Under the pieces are notes generated by a model. That model ran no database searches, was not told the origin of the DNA, and worked only from the letters and a program-made list of their open reading frames with translations. Positions 42,901-55,500 of a stretch of DNA of 64,000 bases are shown here, piece by piece; position 1 is the stretch's first letter, and each line of letters starts with the position of its first letter. The stretch covers positions 1,674,001-1,738,000 of the forward strand of contig MJGA01000002.1 of the NCBI GenBank assembly GCA_001910725.1, written 5' to 3'. This DNA is from Phanerodontia chrysosporium. Its lineage: Eukaryota > Basidiomycota > Agaricomycetes > Polyporales > Phanerochaetaceae. A program made the position numbers and the translations under genes.

Positions 42901-45900
42901 ATTCACGGTACCTTCGGCAGCGCTAACCTTCGGGAGTGGCGGTGGATTGCTGAAAACTGACACTGGGCCCTTGGGAGCCTCTGTTTCCTTGCCCTTCTCC
43001 TTGTCCTTGGCCGTATCGCTCTTCAGGAGGTCAGTGAAAGACTTTTTCTCCCCAGCGAACGCCCCAAAGCCGCCTCCACCGGCACTAAAGTTGCCGAAGC
43101 CTTTAGCACTTGCACTATTATTGCCAAGACCTGAAAACGCAGATTGCCCAAATGCAGAAGACGATCCTGAAGGTGAGGACATGCCGAATGCAAGCTTAGT
43201 CGTCCCGCTAGCTGCTGCCGCGCCAAAAGCAGACGGCTGTCCGAAGGCAGACGGCGCGCCGAAAGTTGGTTTAGCAGCAGCCGAAGGAGTATTCGGGGTC
43301 GAAGGTCCTGCAGCAAGTGCCGGGGGCGTGCCACCGAAAGCAGACGGTGTCGTAGGAGCTTTCGGAGGGTTGAAGAACGGCGAGGATGAAGGGGGGGCAG
43401 CAGAGCCGAATGCACCAAAACCAGAGTCAAGCTTCCCAAACCCGGATGGAGAACTCGTCAGGTTTGAGAACGCACCACCTGGTACGGGCTTCGTGGTAGC
43501 GAACGATGCGCCGGGTGCGGCCGCATTTGCGAAGACTGATGACTTCTGAGACGGTGTGGAGGGCTGCGCGGCAGTGTCTGGCGCGGGGGTGCAGACGGCT
43601 TATCCGCAGCTTGTCCTGTGGTGGCAGCGCCGTCTCCTGGCTTCTTTTCTTGAGAGGATTGGACAGTCTCCGAAGGCTTCGGTTCTGTGCTCTGTTTTGC
43701 TACAGTGCTGAACGACGACGCTCCGCTAGCAAACGCAGCAAATCCACCAGTAGATGGCGCACTGATCGGGGTACCGAAGGCGGTCTTTGGGGCCGTAGTT
43801 TGCCCAAACGCTGACTGGCCGAAGGAGGATTGTCCGAACGCGGACTGTCCAAACGCTGGCTTGGACCCAAATGTAGACGAACCAAAAGCCGGCGATGCGG
43901 TTGCGGGCTTCGCGGTAGAAAATCCAGAAGATCCGAAAGCAGATGAGGGACTTGAGGTAGTGGCCGGTGCGGTGCCAGACGAACTAGTCCCAAAGCCGAA
44001 GCCAGAAGACTGGCCTCCGAAGGCACCAAAACCGGTGGCAGGCTTGAGCAAGCTACCAGTGGAGCCTGAAGACTCTGATCCGAACGACGTCGCCGTAGTG
44101 GAAGCAGCTGGGGGAGTGGTAAAGGAGCCAAACATACTGTTACTCGAAGCTTTTGACTTGTCCTTCTCCGCTGACTCGCTTGTACCGCCCAGGGATAGGC
44201 TGCCGAAGCCACCTCCATTACCCGTGTCCATCGACATCTCGGAATCTGCTTTACCAGCATCTGTCATAGACGTTGACAGAGTCATCGGCGAGGCCACTGC
44301 GGGACTGGGTGGTGTCTGTGACGCGGTAACACTCGAACCGAAACTCGACAGACCGAACTTTGTTGGGCCCGCGTTGGAAAATGCACCGAAACCTAGTGGC
44401 TGCTTCACCTCAAATGGGGAGGCTGAGCTGGTTGTGCTGCTGAATGCGGAAGGCTGGCCGAACGCTGACGGTTGACCGAACGCAGACGTAGCGTTCGGCT
44501 GTTCAAACGACAATGTAGGAGTTTGTTGGCCGCTCATAGGCTGGTCTGTGGCAGTCTGCATGGATACGCTGGTGGAAAGCATGGGTGCGGTTTCAGTCTC
44601 CATGCTCTCGCTGACAGCCTGCTGGATGACAGGAGCTGACGGGCTCTTCATACCTGGATAGGCTTTACCCGTCGTATTTAGCAGATGCCACCCTATGACC
44701 GTGCCATCGCTAGCATACGCGTACAGGATTGGTGGAGGAGGTAATATTTGGTCTTCGCCTGAGGCTGTCTTGTGCGTGTACGAGTCCGGGTTCGTAGTGT
44801 CGATGGCGAGGCCAAGCAAAACGGTGTCCATCATCTCTTGGTCCAGTGGCATACTTGGCGTCGAAGTCTCCTCGAGAGTGAAATGAGCCCATTGCTCCTG
44901 TCCGTCTACTTCTGTACAGCCTATAAGACCAACATCAGACGAGCTGCTGTCGCCGACGAATAACAAGTATTTCGTCGGATCCCACTGGCGCAAGAGGATG
45001 GTGAATGCCCCAGGTGGTCGCATTCCAGGGAAGGGAAGGAAAGGCGCTCCGAGTTTGACTTCTGTGACAGCCTTCGCCTTTGCGTCCAGAGAAATCAACA
45101 TATGAGTTTGATCTGCATCCGGCGACATGGCCTCGGGGGCAGTGTAAATTGCGTAGAAATCGGGGTTAGACAGCCAGAATGCGGAAAGTAGCTTCTCTGA
45201 TGGCAACGAGGACGGACGAGGCACCATTGTCTTGACTGACGAAGTGCTGCTGGGAGTGAATGTGGAGATATCACCACTCTGCATCGCAATTGCAACCTGT
45301 TTTCCTTTCGGTGACCAACACACTGCACTCCGGTGTTGAGAATCACTTAATTTTCGATACATAGAATGCCTCACCTGAAGCAGGCGTAGTATCCGGTGTG
45401 CCACCGCTTTGCCAGCCACCAACGACTTGCAGCTTTTGAACGTCCAGCAGCTCTACTAAAGCTGCATCAGAGGGTCCACCTGGCTCGTATTGCACTGCAA
45501 CGAGTTCGGGTATTTCTCCTGGGTTAACGGCAATGTCCTTTGGCGGACGACCTGCAGGGGAAGGGAATACGTGTAGAGGCTGCACAGGACTTGTCCCGGA
45601 CGTCGAAAGAAATGCAGTATCGTAGACGGCGGTCGATCCGGACAGTAGACCCACGACAACTCTGGAGTCATTTGACGCGAACGCAATGATATTTGGCTGC
45701 GCCGGTAGCGTTATTGTGTGGCGAGGGGTAAATGGTATGGGCTCATCTGAATCCGAGGAAGAGAAAGCCGTGCGAAGCTCCGCCAACCCGGAGATGACAA
45801 TGTCTGGAATAGCGTTAGTCCACTAACCTTCGAGCAGCGCGTGCACTTACTATGTTCTCCAGCAGCGGTGCATGTGACGGCTGCAAAATAACCCAGCGAG

Positions 45901-46142
45901 TTTGCTACCGCAAAGAGTACTCCCTTGCCGGGAAGAGGGTCAAGCTTAAGAGATTCAGGAGACAGCTTCACGCGTGACCTCTTGTTGAGCAGGCGCAGAG
46001 CAAGGAACTGGAAGGTATCATGAGATGGACAGGCAGCGCACGTATTTACTCATTAACATACGTCTGCATCCCTCTCCTCACCATCCTTCACGACCCTTTG
46101 TACAGATGGGGCCGTCGGCGCGTGTAGACGAGATACGTTCAT
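39995..46142 (-). CDS. NUP159: FG nucleoporin Nup159/Nup214 homologue
   Basis: Cytoplasmic-face nucleoporin that positions Dbp5 for mRNA export. Exon 1 is 46062-46142 (MNVSRLHAPTAPSVQRVV), exon 2 starts at 46007 with FLALRLLNKRSRVKL. The N-terminal beta-propeller includes LFAVANSLGYFAAVT, VCWSPKGKQVAIAMQSGDI and LRQWDPTKYLLFVGDSS. The middle holds many FG repeats (AFGQPSAFGQPSAF, FGSSTFGSKPAFGQSAFGQ) and a glutamate-rich block (EEEEEGEEEEQEEEQEEEEG). The C-terminal coiled coil includes EEGMNKEYTLLVANVTREL and RDRIQKLEEHLAASKKRL, the assembly region that binds Nup82/Nsp1. Roughly 1,880 residues. Four frame breaks at G/C runs (plus 43585-43589, 42830-42831, 42062-42066 and 41922-41925) need one base each. 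Confidence 0.9.
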
Positions 46143-46505
46143 TGTGGCTAGCGCGTAATTGTTCGTGGTTGAAACAGACCGGCTGGGGTGGTGGTACTGG
46201 GAGAGACAGGAAAAGGCGGCAGGAGTCGTGAAATACCCGAAAGACGGCGCCGAGCAGCGCTCTGGCCGACACTAGTGTGGCGGGGACGGTGGCGAGCGAT
46301 GTGGTTGTGGAAAGAGGAAGGCGCTCCCGGGCACGCGCCTCGCATTCACGCTTGCCCGAAACCCTGACGTCTGCTGCCGTCAGCTTCACACCTTCATCTC
46401 ACTTTGCAACCGCGTCTTGCAGAAATTCATGATTCTTCGACACGACCGTCCTACGAGATATCATCTCTGACTTGGCACCATACACATATTTAACCGGCCG
46501 CAGCG
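46143..46505. promoter_or_regulatory. Divergent promoter of NUP159 and the 5-phosphatase
   Basis: 363 bases between two ATGs reading outward. The + side has CATACACATATTTAACC just before the 5-phosphatase ATG, a possible TATA-like element (46474-46495). No coding content. Confidence 0.4.
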
Positions 46506-49500
46506 ATGTCTATTCCGGGCCCATCGTCGAGGCCGGAGAGCCTGCTCTCGTCGCCACACCCTCCCCAACGACCAGGTATAGCCCAATATCTGCCTGACTA
46601 CGCCAGCCTTCATTATATCCCGAATATTGACTGTCCAGCAGGTGTCATGACGCGGTTGCATGCCCTGTTTCCTTCGCATGAACACCACGGAGACGGAACG
46701 CATTCTCCTCGTACGGATGCAGCGCAACCAAGCGGTCACCGACGGAAGAAACCGCGACCCCCACCCAAGTTCATCAAGGTCAGGATGTTAACCTGGAACA
46801 TGCACGACTCGTTGCCCAAGGTGCGTATGCCCTCACTATCACCATAAGAACAAACTCGGATACAGCTACCTAGGGCGATCTCGAAGACTTACTTGGCGCT
46901 GTGCACAGCGATTCTGTAGTCTCCGCTGCGCCTGGAACCATCCCAGAGTTCCCATTAGATGCTGAGCACCCTTTTCATCTCGTAGTTGTGTGAGTGGTGA
47001 GTTATCTGGTCTGATTACGACCTTGACGAGCAATTCAGCGCAGGCCAGGAATGTCCTAGTGTCTCGGGTGCGCCGTCGCGCTTCTTATAGCGAAAAGCTC
47101 ATCTCTCATCTTCCACTAGGGCTCCCTATGGGTCTCGGCGCCGGTTTCAAGTTGAAAGATAAGGAACGAGACAAGAGCAAGGATAGAGAGAGAGACAAGG
47201 AGAACATAGATCGACCACCGTCATCTCAAAACGGCGAAGCGACCGAGAAAGATCGAGACGAGGAGCCTGTGGAGAAACCCGAGAAACCTCGAGTGCGGGC
47301 ACGCTTAAAGTCGATCCGCCACCACTCGTCTCATAGACCGAGCCACGAAGATTCAGCCACGACCATCTCTCTCCAAGACAGCACGGGTCAATCGCATCAT
47401 TCATATGGGTGGACAGCACTTTTGGAAGACTGGTATGTGAATGGCAGCTGTCACGCTGAGCATTCGATGTCTCCCGCGCGGCCTTCCTCGCAAGACGGAC
47501 ATACAGCAACTGGCTACCTCGACAACAGCGACGTCCCGTTATCTGCTAAGGCCAAGTCTACCGGAGACCTCAATGCTCGCATGAACACACATCGGAAGGG
47601 CCCTTATGAACTGCTCGTCAAGGAACGCATGATGGGCCTGTATCTCGCTATCTTTATTCACCGTGACATCAAAGGTCTTGTTAAAGGTTTGTCTATCACA
47701 GGATGCAATCCGCGCCTGACTTACTGAGAGGGAGCGTCTCAAGGAACTTCGAAGTCGGCAGTCACTGCTGGCCTGATTGGCGGCCGAGTGGGCAATAAAG
47801 GTGGGGTAGGCATAAGTCTCAACCTAGATGGCACAACCATGTTATTTATCAATGCACACCTCGCGGGTACGTGCGGTCACCTCTGTTCGTAACGAGGTAC
47901 TCACGCATCCTAGCGCACGAGGGGAGAGTACACCATCGGGTCGCTAACTACAACAAAATCAAGGTAGTCAGCTCTTCCTTTTTCTGCATTACAAACTGAT
48001 GTAGTCTTAGAGCGAGCTTGCGGTCGATGATTTCCTTGGTCCAGAAGACCCGCGACTTATGGCGGAAGGCATGTACCTCAGAGCACTTGGCAATGCGGTT
48101 GCTTACACTAGAGTTCGTAGACATTACTGATCGTTTTGATTTCGCGTTTCTGTGTGGTGATCTGAACTTTCGACTCGATATCACACGACTTCACGCCGAT
48201 TGGTTAATCTCGAGGCGAGGCAAGTGTGGTGACGTTCGAGCTGTTTTGCCCACTCATGTGCCTCTACAGAATATGCGCAAGCGTTGGCTTTCGATCAGTT
48301 GCGAAAAGTCATGCAGGCTGGTGAAGCATTTGTTGGTTTTAATGAAGCCGCGATAAACTTTCCCCCGACCTTCAAGTACGATGTTTTGCGGTACAAGCGA
48401 AGCAAGCACCATAAGAGTATCAAACGGCTGTCTAGGACACCTTGCTCAGAGACTCAAACTCACGAGAAAACACTGACCGAGATCGAGGAAACACCGGCAG
48501 CAGGTCCCTTAGACGAGGACCGAGAGGACCGTGACGATCGCGAGGACCGCGAGGACCGCAGCGAAGGCGAGCAGGAATACGACGGCGAAGCAGCTTCTGT
48601 TGCGTCCACAGCATATAGTGTTGGACATTCCAAGTACACTATGGAAGCCGATTATGACGAGCGCGACGACTATTTTTACGGCGCTTCGTCTCCACGGACA
48701 CCTCACAGCGTAGGCACTCTCATAAACAAATCTTTGGCTACTGCTGCCGTACACAAAGCGAAAGCCAAGTGGATATCACTCATCAACTCGTCGTCGTCGT
48801 CGCCGGGCACTCCGATCCTCAAACGTTTCAAGCACAAGCAGCACCATGACGAGCACAGGCTGAGTCGTCATCCAGACTCCCCTCCTCCGGCTCTGCCCTC
48901 ACCGCCCCTCACTGCATCCTTGCCCAACTCTCCACCCCCTGAGTTTAAGAGCCTTACTCTTCCGGCAACACCTGGACAGGATGAAAAACCATCCATCGAG
49001 CACGACGATAGACTGCTGATGCCTCCACGTAGCTTGGACTTGAGCAAACCAGGTGGTGCACTCTCTGTACGCGCTCAATCCACCAAGTCTACGGAGCGGG
49101 TTGACCAACAAGAGGATTGCGACGAAGTGGAGGAGAAAGGTGTCTACGACACCTCACATAAAAAGCGTGTGCCAGTTGGTAAGTTCCTGCTACGGTCTCC
49201 CCCTTGCACATCTCAATTTCTTGCTCAGGTGTGACCGCATTCTCTGGAAGTCCAGAATCAAACCCGGACCCGAGCCAGAAGATGAGGAAGAGGAAGAAAC
49301 GTTGCCACCGCCCCTTCCTCCGCGATCGAGGATGGGCAGTTTCTTCCATGCCCTTCGGCCTGGCTCTTCGCGTACCAGAAAGGACTCGAATGCCTCCATG
49401 GACGTAAACACACCGTGCGTTCTGACACCCGATAGCGCGCAGGCGTCTCCAAGCGCCGAAGACAGTCCGACTTGGTCCTTCGACGGTGGGTTCGCTGCTT

Positions 49501-49976
49501 TGCCACGTCCCGACTTCGCAAACCGGCTTCGCCACTCTGCCTCGGTCGACCACATCGTTACTCAGGAACGACCGCAGGGTATCCGAGCAAAAAGCCACTT
49601 CCCTTTGCTCGAACGCCCGCGCTCCAGGCAAGTATCTCTCACGTCCAACGCGAGGTCACCGCTTTCGTCTTCCTTCCGCTTTGACGATCGCTCGCCACGG
49701 AGCGAGACTCCGCCTCCCGTCCCCCCGAAAGACGGCCTCCCTCCTATCCAGCCTACGACCTCTCTGTGGAAGAGTTTCAGCTTCCTTCCCTTCCTTCGCG
49801 ATACCCCGCCACCGACGGAACGACCTCCAACACCAGAAAGCCCGCCTCCTCCGCAGCATAAACGCGGTGACGTCGTCTGTCTGGGGTATAATACCCTCGA
49901 TGACCGCCAGATGCGCCGCCTCGAAGGCAAGAGCGACCACCGTCCCGTCATAGGGGCATATGCCCTGTACATCTGA
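46506..49976 (+). CDS. Inositol-polyphosphate / phosphoinositide 5-phosphatase (IPPc domain)
   Basis: Removes the 5-phosphate from PI(4,5)P2 and soluble inositol phosphates. About 1,004 residues in ten exons: 46506-46820, 46874-46989, 47039-47067, 47120-47686, 47744-47866, 47914-47963, 48011-48068, 48121-48219, 48270-49178 and 49229-49976. IPPc motifs in order: VRMLTWNMHDS, VAGQECPS, KERMMGLYLAIFIHRDIKGL, GRVGNKGGVGISL, FINAHLAAHEGRV, FAFLCGDLNFRLD (catalytic Mg site), NEAAINFPPTFKYD, CDRILW and GKSDHRPVIGAY. Large disordered inserts sit inside the domain. Two introns (48069-48120 and 48220-48269) begin with GC instead of GT. A base seems missing near 49176-49178, where VPVWCDR is expected. 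Exon 3 is only 29 nt. Family placement is certain; which phosphoinositide is preferred is not. Confidence 0.88.
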
Positions 49977-50249
49977 GCCTATGCTTTCATCGGACTCCTA
50001 GCGGACCCCTCATGCGTCATCTTAGACCCAAGCATATCGTATGATAATGTACATAATGTCCTACTTATTCTCACCGTATCCACGGACTTAGACGACATAA
50101 TATGTAAATATTGATCATTTCTGGAGCTTTCAACTCTGCCATGCATCCGGGACGACAGATTGGACGACAACACGCAGACACTCCAGTGAGGTTCATGAAA
50201 GGTCATGATATGATTGACCGTCAATGGGTACTAGCTACATGAAAGCGTT

Positions 50250-50786
50250 TCAACCAGAGATGGTGACCTCGACCTCAACACCGGGCTCCAGGCTGATGGA
50301 GGTCTAGAAAACCTGATGAGCAAAGACTATGACTTGAGCGTACGAAAAGCGACTCACGATTTGCTTCACGATCTCGCTGGAGGAGTGGAGGTCGATGAGG
50401 CGCTTGTGGATCTTGAGCTCGTAGCGATCCCAGGTCTTAGAACCCTCACCGCAAGGCTAGATGATGCACGTGAGCACAGCGGGGAGGAGGCTGTGACTGA
50501 AAGCAACTCACAGTCTTACGGGTGGTGATCTTGAGGACCTTGGTGGGGAGGCGGACGGGGCCCTTGACACGGAGCTGCTTGTCCTTAGCACGGTTGATCA
50601 AGTCCTGCGAGACTGTCACAGCTATGAGTATCAACCGCTTACAACGAGCCAAATTATTTACGCACACTTCTCGAGGTTCTTGACGTTGCTGCTCGTGAGC
50701 GTGATACGGATCTTGTGGATCTTAGCAGCGGGGACGGGGGCACCCGTGGCATCGTATTCCTTTTCACCCTTAGCGACGTAACTCAT
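50250..50786 (-). CDS. RPS20: Cytosolic ribosomal protein uS10 (S20)
   Basis: Small-subunit head protein, 124 residues, the usual size. Exons: 50666-50786, 50512-50612, 50358-50456 and 50250-50303. Starts [20 protein letters not shown]; conserved core [55 protein letters not shown] and the tail [17 protein letters not shown]. The first intron donor is GTGCGT after GAGAAGT, chosen because it joins [17 protein letters not shown] in frame. Four short exons, no frame break. Divergent from the splicing-factor gene 264 bases away. Confidence 0.95.
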
Positions 50787-51050
50787 CCTTGCGACTTGGG
50801 AGAGTCAGATGGTGACTGCGGGGATAAACGTGAGCTGGACATCGCGTGCAGCAGCGACAGGCCAACCGACCTGAGGGTGTTGGTGGTTAGTGTGGACAAC
50901 AGAAAATTAGAGTTCAAGGAACCGCTCAACTCTCGGCAGACGCCGAACTGTCACGTGCTGAACGGCGTTCGCCATGCATGAGGTCGTCCGTCCGGCGGCA
51001 AGGCCCCAGGTTGTCGGCGGAGCGTTCCTAACTTGCGAGTACGGTTCATC
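50787..51050. promoter_or_regulatory. Divergent promoter of uS10 and the CWC16-type gene
   Basis: 264 bases between outward-reading start codons. TATA-less. GC-rich near the + gene (GGCGGAGCG) with no repeated motif that I can name. Confidence 0.4.
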
Positions 51051-52217
51051 ATGCAAGGTGGGTTCAGTGCTGCTCTGTGCGCATGTTGTGTTATTGAGTG
51101 ACTTGTAGGATTCAACAAATACTATCCCCCTGATTATGACCCCGAGCAACACAAGAGTCTGAACGCCTACAGAGGTAAGTCTAGTACGGCGTACCTTCCG
51201 AGTCGCTTACACAACCCCAGGCAAGCATGCACTTGGTGATAGGGCAAGGAAGCTCGATCAAGGCATTCTCATCACGCGGTTTGAGCTTCCATTCAATATC
51301 TGGTGGTATGTACAAGACGAGCTTGGGTATGCCGAGGTACTCACCGTTCGGCCAGCGGAACATGCAATAACCACATCGGCATGGGCGTGCGGTACAACGC
51401 CGAGAAGAAGAAAGTCGGGAACTACTACAGCACGCCGATCTACTCCTTTCGATGCAAGTGTCACCTATGTGATGGCTGGTTTGAGATACAAACGGATCCG
51501 AAGGTACGCTAACACCATCCTAGTGTATTAACTCGTCATGAACATAAGATCCAGAATACACGATACGTTGTGGTATCAGGAGCTAGGCAAAAAGAAGAAG
51601 ACTGGGACCCAGAGGAGAATGGAGGATTCGCAGTGCATGGTGAGTCGCTCTATCGCAGAGCATGAGCAATATTCTCATGCCATTGTCCAGATACCGAAGG
51701 CAAACAAGGCACTGAGGATCCTCTCGCTGCACTTGAGAAGTCAACTGCGGCACAGAACCATATGAACCAAGTTCAGGTGCCTCGCATAGAAGCACTTCAG
51801 AACTTGGCGGATCACTATGGCACAGATCCATATAGCCTGTCGAAGAAGGTGAGAAAACGTTTCCGGGAAGAGAAGAAGATCGAGAAGGAACGACAGGCAG
51901 AAGAAAATGAGCTGAAAGGTCGTTACGGCCTTCCGGAAGAGCTGAAGCTTGCGAGGGACACTAGGGAGACCGAGGAACAGGACCGAGAAGAGTGGCGCAG
52001 AGCAAGGAGGGAGCTCGAGGAGAGGGAGAGTGCAAAGCGGCGACGACTGGAACCGGTCGGCTCTGTATCTCTGCGCAGCAGAAAGCCGTTGCTAGCTTCT
52101 TCCTCCACAGTCGCGTCTGGATCCCGCTCTGCCAGCAGCCAGCCTAGTGCCGCTGAGCTGCTCAGAGCACGGATACTTGGGAATACGGCGCGTCGCAAGC
52201 CTCCTGGCCAATTGTAG
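51051..52217 (+). CDS. CWC16/CCDC130-type splicing factor
   Basis: Member of the Yju2/CWC16 family that joins spliceosomes around step 1. 305 residues in six exons: 51051-51057, 51109-51174, 51221-51305, 51356-51503, 51555-51639 and 51691-52217. Exon 1 is only ATGCAAG. The conserved domain reads MQGFNKYYPPDYDPEQHKSL, DQGILITRFELPFNIWCGTC, NNHIGMGVRYNAEKKKVGNY, YSFRCKCHLCDGWFEIQTDP and TRYVVVSGARQKEEDWDPEE; the CxxC pairs fit the family's zinc site. The C-terminal half is a basic coiled coil (VRKRFREEKKIEKERQAEEN) and a serine-rich tail ending TARRKPPGQL. The layout is closer to CCDC130 than to CCDC94/Yju2; the exact orthologue is not assigned. Confidence 0.9.
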
Positions 52218-52527
52218 TGTCTTTCCCTGCATTCATTCGGATACCGTGTAGTATGTATACTAGTGTACATTATCGTTGTAATAGCCGTGTCACCCTCACC
52301 GCCCTGCGGTCCAAGGCGAGCGGTCTTCCAGACTGTGATCTCATCGAATCTAAGCGAGCGCCTCTTACGTCACGAGGATCGGTCAACGAGCGTGTTCTCT
52401 TGGCCGCGTTCGACCTTCACCGCGTCGCCTTCCGAGACCTGCACTCCCAGCATCCCCCATCGCCCACGCTGGGCCCTGCTTGTAGCCTCACCGCTCTGTA
52501 GCATAAACTCCTCCTTCTGTAACTCAT
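52218..52527. other. Intergenic between the splicing-factor gene and CWH43
   Basis: About 310 bases. Contains the 3' region of the splicing factor and a C-rich stretch at 52440-52500 (CAGCATCCCCCATCGCCCACG) ahead of CWH43. No coding content. Confidence 0.35.
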
Positions 52528-55500
52528 ATGTCCCCGGCATTCAGGCAGCATGAAGCCGTTCGCTCCCCCATGACTGTCCCCGCCGCTCGTCTCGCTGTTT
52601 GGCACACATATTTATCCTTTGCGGCCTTCCTGTCTGCCCTATTTATTGGCGTCGCATTGCACTACAAGAAAATTGTCAAGAATGGCGTCGCTGGGTATCC
52701 CGAGGAATGGTTTCCCTCTGTCTCCGCTACGTGAGTACAGAACTTGTTCACGGAGGTCGTAGGCATGCTCAATACGTCTTTGCAGCATCGGTGATTGGTA
52801 CCCTGAGAGAAACATATTCCAGATTCTCATTGCTATCAACTCCGGTATGTATCTATATGGCGTATGGTGTGCCATGGTCTCCGGAGCTAAACGTTGTGCT
52901 AGGTCCCCGTTTCGCGCTGCTCATTCTGCAGTACTACTTGCAGCGAGCCCACTCCTCAACACTGCCAAATGTCTTGCTTGTCATAGGCATAATGCGAACT
53001 CTGTCCTGTGGAGGATGGGTCTATATCACCTCCACTGACGACCATGATTGGCATGATATCCTCATGATTTTGTACATCGTCCTCAATCTGCCGTGGATGT
53101 ACGGCAATATATCAGCCACGAAGGACATTCGTGCGCGTCGTAGAAGGTATGTTTAATTGTATCCTATTTGTATGCGTCTGATCAAATCTTCAAGGCGCAT
53201 ATATGCGAACATGTGCGCAGACCTGACCCAGCCGCGCGAAATTCGCTGACCGGACTTATGGCAGGTTCTTCCTCTCCATTGTGCCCATGATATATTTCTT
53301 CATACAGCATAAAGTCCACCGTGTGCCTGGAGGTACGCAGCGACTTCCAGATTGCTGAGCGTAAGACTGGCTCATCAGCATCTATGCAGCATATACGCAC
53401 TATGCGTTCTTCGAATGGAGCCTGATCATCCTGGACATTCTCTACGACTCTGTGACACGGCTTGACTTCGAAGCGGCACATCTTTGTGTGGGTACCGAAA
53501 CTTCGCTGTGGTATAGAGTTTTGTTGACAAGAGAGAACAGGTATACATCGGCATTCCAGGGGTCGCCGAACATCAGCCTATGTATAATTACGCTCATCAT
53601 CTACCATAGATCTATGTTGTTTGACTCGGGTTTAACAGTAGTTCTGAGAAACCGTCAGTGCCTCAGACTGGGCCATCTGAGGCTGTGGTAGTCGTCGGCG
53701 AAAAGCTGTCGCCACCGCAAGCTAGAGTTACCTCCAAAGAACGACCCAATGTGCAGCGACCCATGCATCGCTTTGGTCCTGCGATAGCGTTTGTATGTGA
53801 CCTATACCTTTGTGAGTATCAAGGACCATCGGCCGAACTTCAGTCTACTGATATTCTGCTAGCATACATCAGCTGGTCCATCTTCACATCTCTGACTCCG
53901 ACACTGTTCTACTTCTCGGTCTGGGAATTAGGAATAGCTGGCTCTGAGCTCTCACTCCTATCGACTTTGTCGCCAATTGTTCTCGGCATCCCTGTAATCC
54001 GCGATATTGCAAGCTCGCGGGCCGGGCGTACCGTCTTGCATGCTATATCACTGACAGGACTACTTGCCTATCTGCTGAAGAGTCCGCTGCAACGCCTCCT
54101 TGCTGTAGCCTTTGCAAACTCAATCTCGTGCATTGGCTGGACCTTGGATTTGTCAACGCCTCCGGCCAACTTTGGGTATCGTTCTCTAGGTATGTTACTG
54201 TGGGACATATGCGGTTTACGTCTGACATGGGACTTCTCAGTCTTTGGTCTCGGTCTCATGCTATCTTCGCTATCCAAGCATGCAAACCATTCGAATAACC
54301 CGGGTATGTGCTTTTAATCGCAACTGTTGTAGTGATTCTGCGCTGACAGGACGCTTTCGCTAGTTTGGCCCATCGTACACGAGAAATCGGGAGGGTACAA
54401 TAAAACAGGGATTGCCCTCGCATGTTTGGCCATCTATAACTACTACACTCGCACGTCCAATCCCTCGGAAGTCATTTCGGAACCACACGACGAAAAGGCG
54501 CCGCCGCAGACTGCGCCAACGCCCACTCGCAAAAACTGGGTACTGGACGGCTTTGCCCTGGGATCCTATTTGTTCACTCTCCACTGCTTCGTCAGTGACC
54601 CCAGCACACTCATTGCTTGGTCCTGGACAGGATACCCGATTAAGGGCCCGCTTCCGCATCTTCATGGCTCCTTAACACACGTCGCGCAAGCAGTCGGTCT
54701 CCTCCTCGCGGCAACTTCATCGTCGGAGTGTCTCGCCCATCCATCCTGGTTCCTCTACGGTGCAACTAGCGCTGCAGTGATGTACCTTTACAAGGACTGG
54801 TTGGGGTATTTAGGCGGTTGGAACTTCGCACTGTTCTTGACCTCGGTTGCCCCAGTGGTCCTTGCCTCAGCGGCAGCCAACAAGCATATCGGCAAGACGT
54901 ATTTCACCGCGTTTCTGGTCGCAGCGCTGTTCGATGTAGTGAATACCTTCACGGTGGCATACGCGTTCGTGCCAGGTGGAGTTTACTTTAGGGAACGTAC
55001 TAACTGGTGAGTCTCACTGTATCCCTCGACGTCATTTACTCTAAGCAGTCTCCAGGGTACTCGCCGCGCAGATCGCATTCATCGGCCTTGTCTTCACCTG
55101 GCCACGTTTCAACTCCGTGCGACCCGCCTTGACACTGAGCAAAAGAGCGAAGTCATACGTCAACAGTGCGCTGGCAACGTTGTCCGTCGCCTCGCTTCTG
55201 GTGACAATGTACCGATGGCCTGTGTCGCCTCCTGTGCCATATCGCCCTGGACCGCGTATCTTCCGTGCCGGAATCTGGACCGTGCATTTTGGTATCGACA
55301 ATGAGGGCCGGGACAGTCAGAGGCGTATGCGCGATCTTATCAGGCATGTCGTCGAAGCTGCTTAGAAAGAAGTGACGGGCTCATTCTCCCTCTAGGGATA
55401 TGCAGCTAGATGTCGTAGGCCTTCTTGAGACGGATCTACATGTAAGTGGACACAGTTTTCGAGTGAACCCCCGATATTGAAACCCTGAAAGCGTGTTGTA

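Noticed and set aside
43506..43814. Plus-strand frames across the NUP159 region (such as 43687-44475)
   Set aside because: Their GC-rich, proline- and alanine-rich content mirrors the FG-repeat codons on the other strand; they are shadows of NUP159.
47039..47119. Apparent frameshift after AGQECPSVSG in the 5-phosphatase gene
   Set aside because: A 52-nt intron (47068-47119, GTGCGC to CCACTAG) joins VSG to LPMGLGAGFKLKDK in phase, so no base is missing here.
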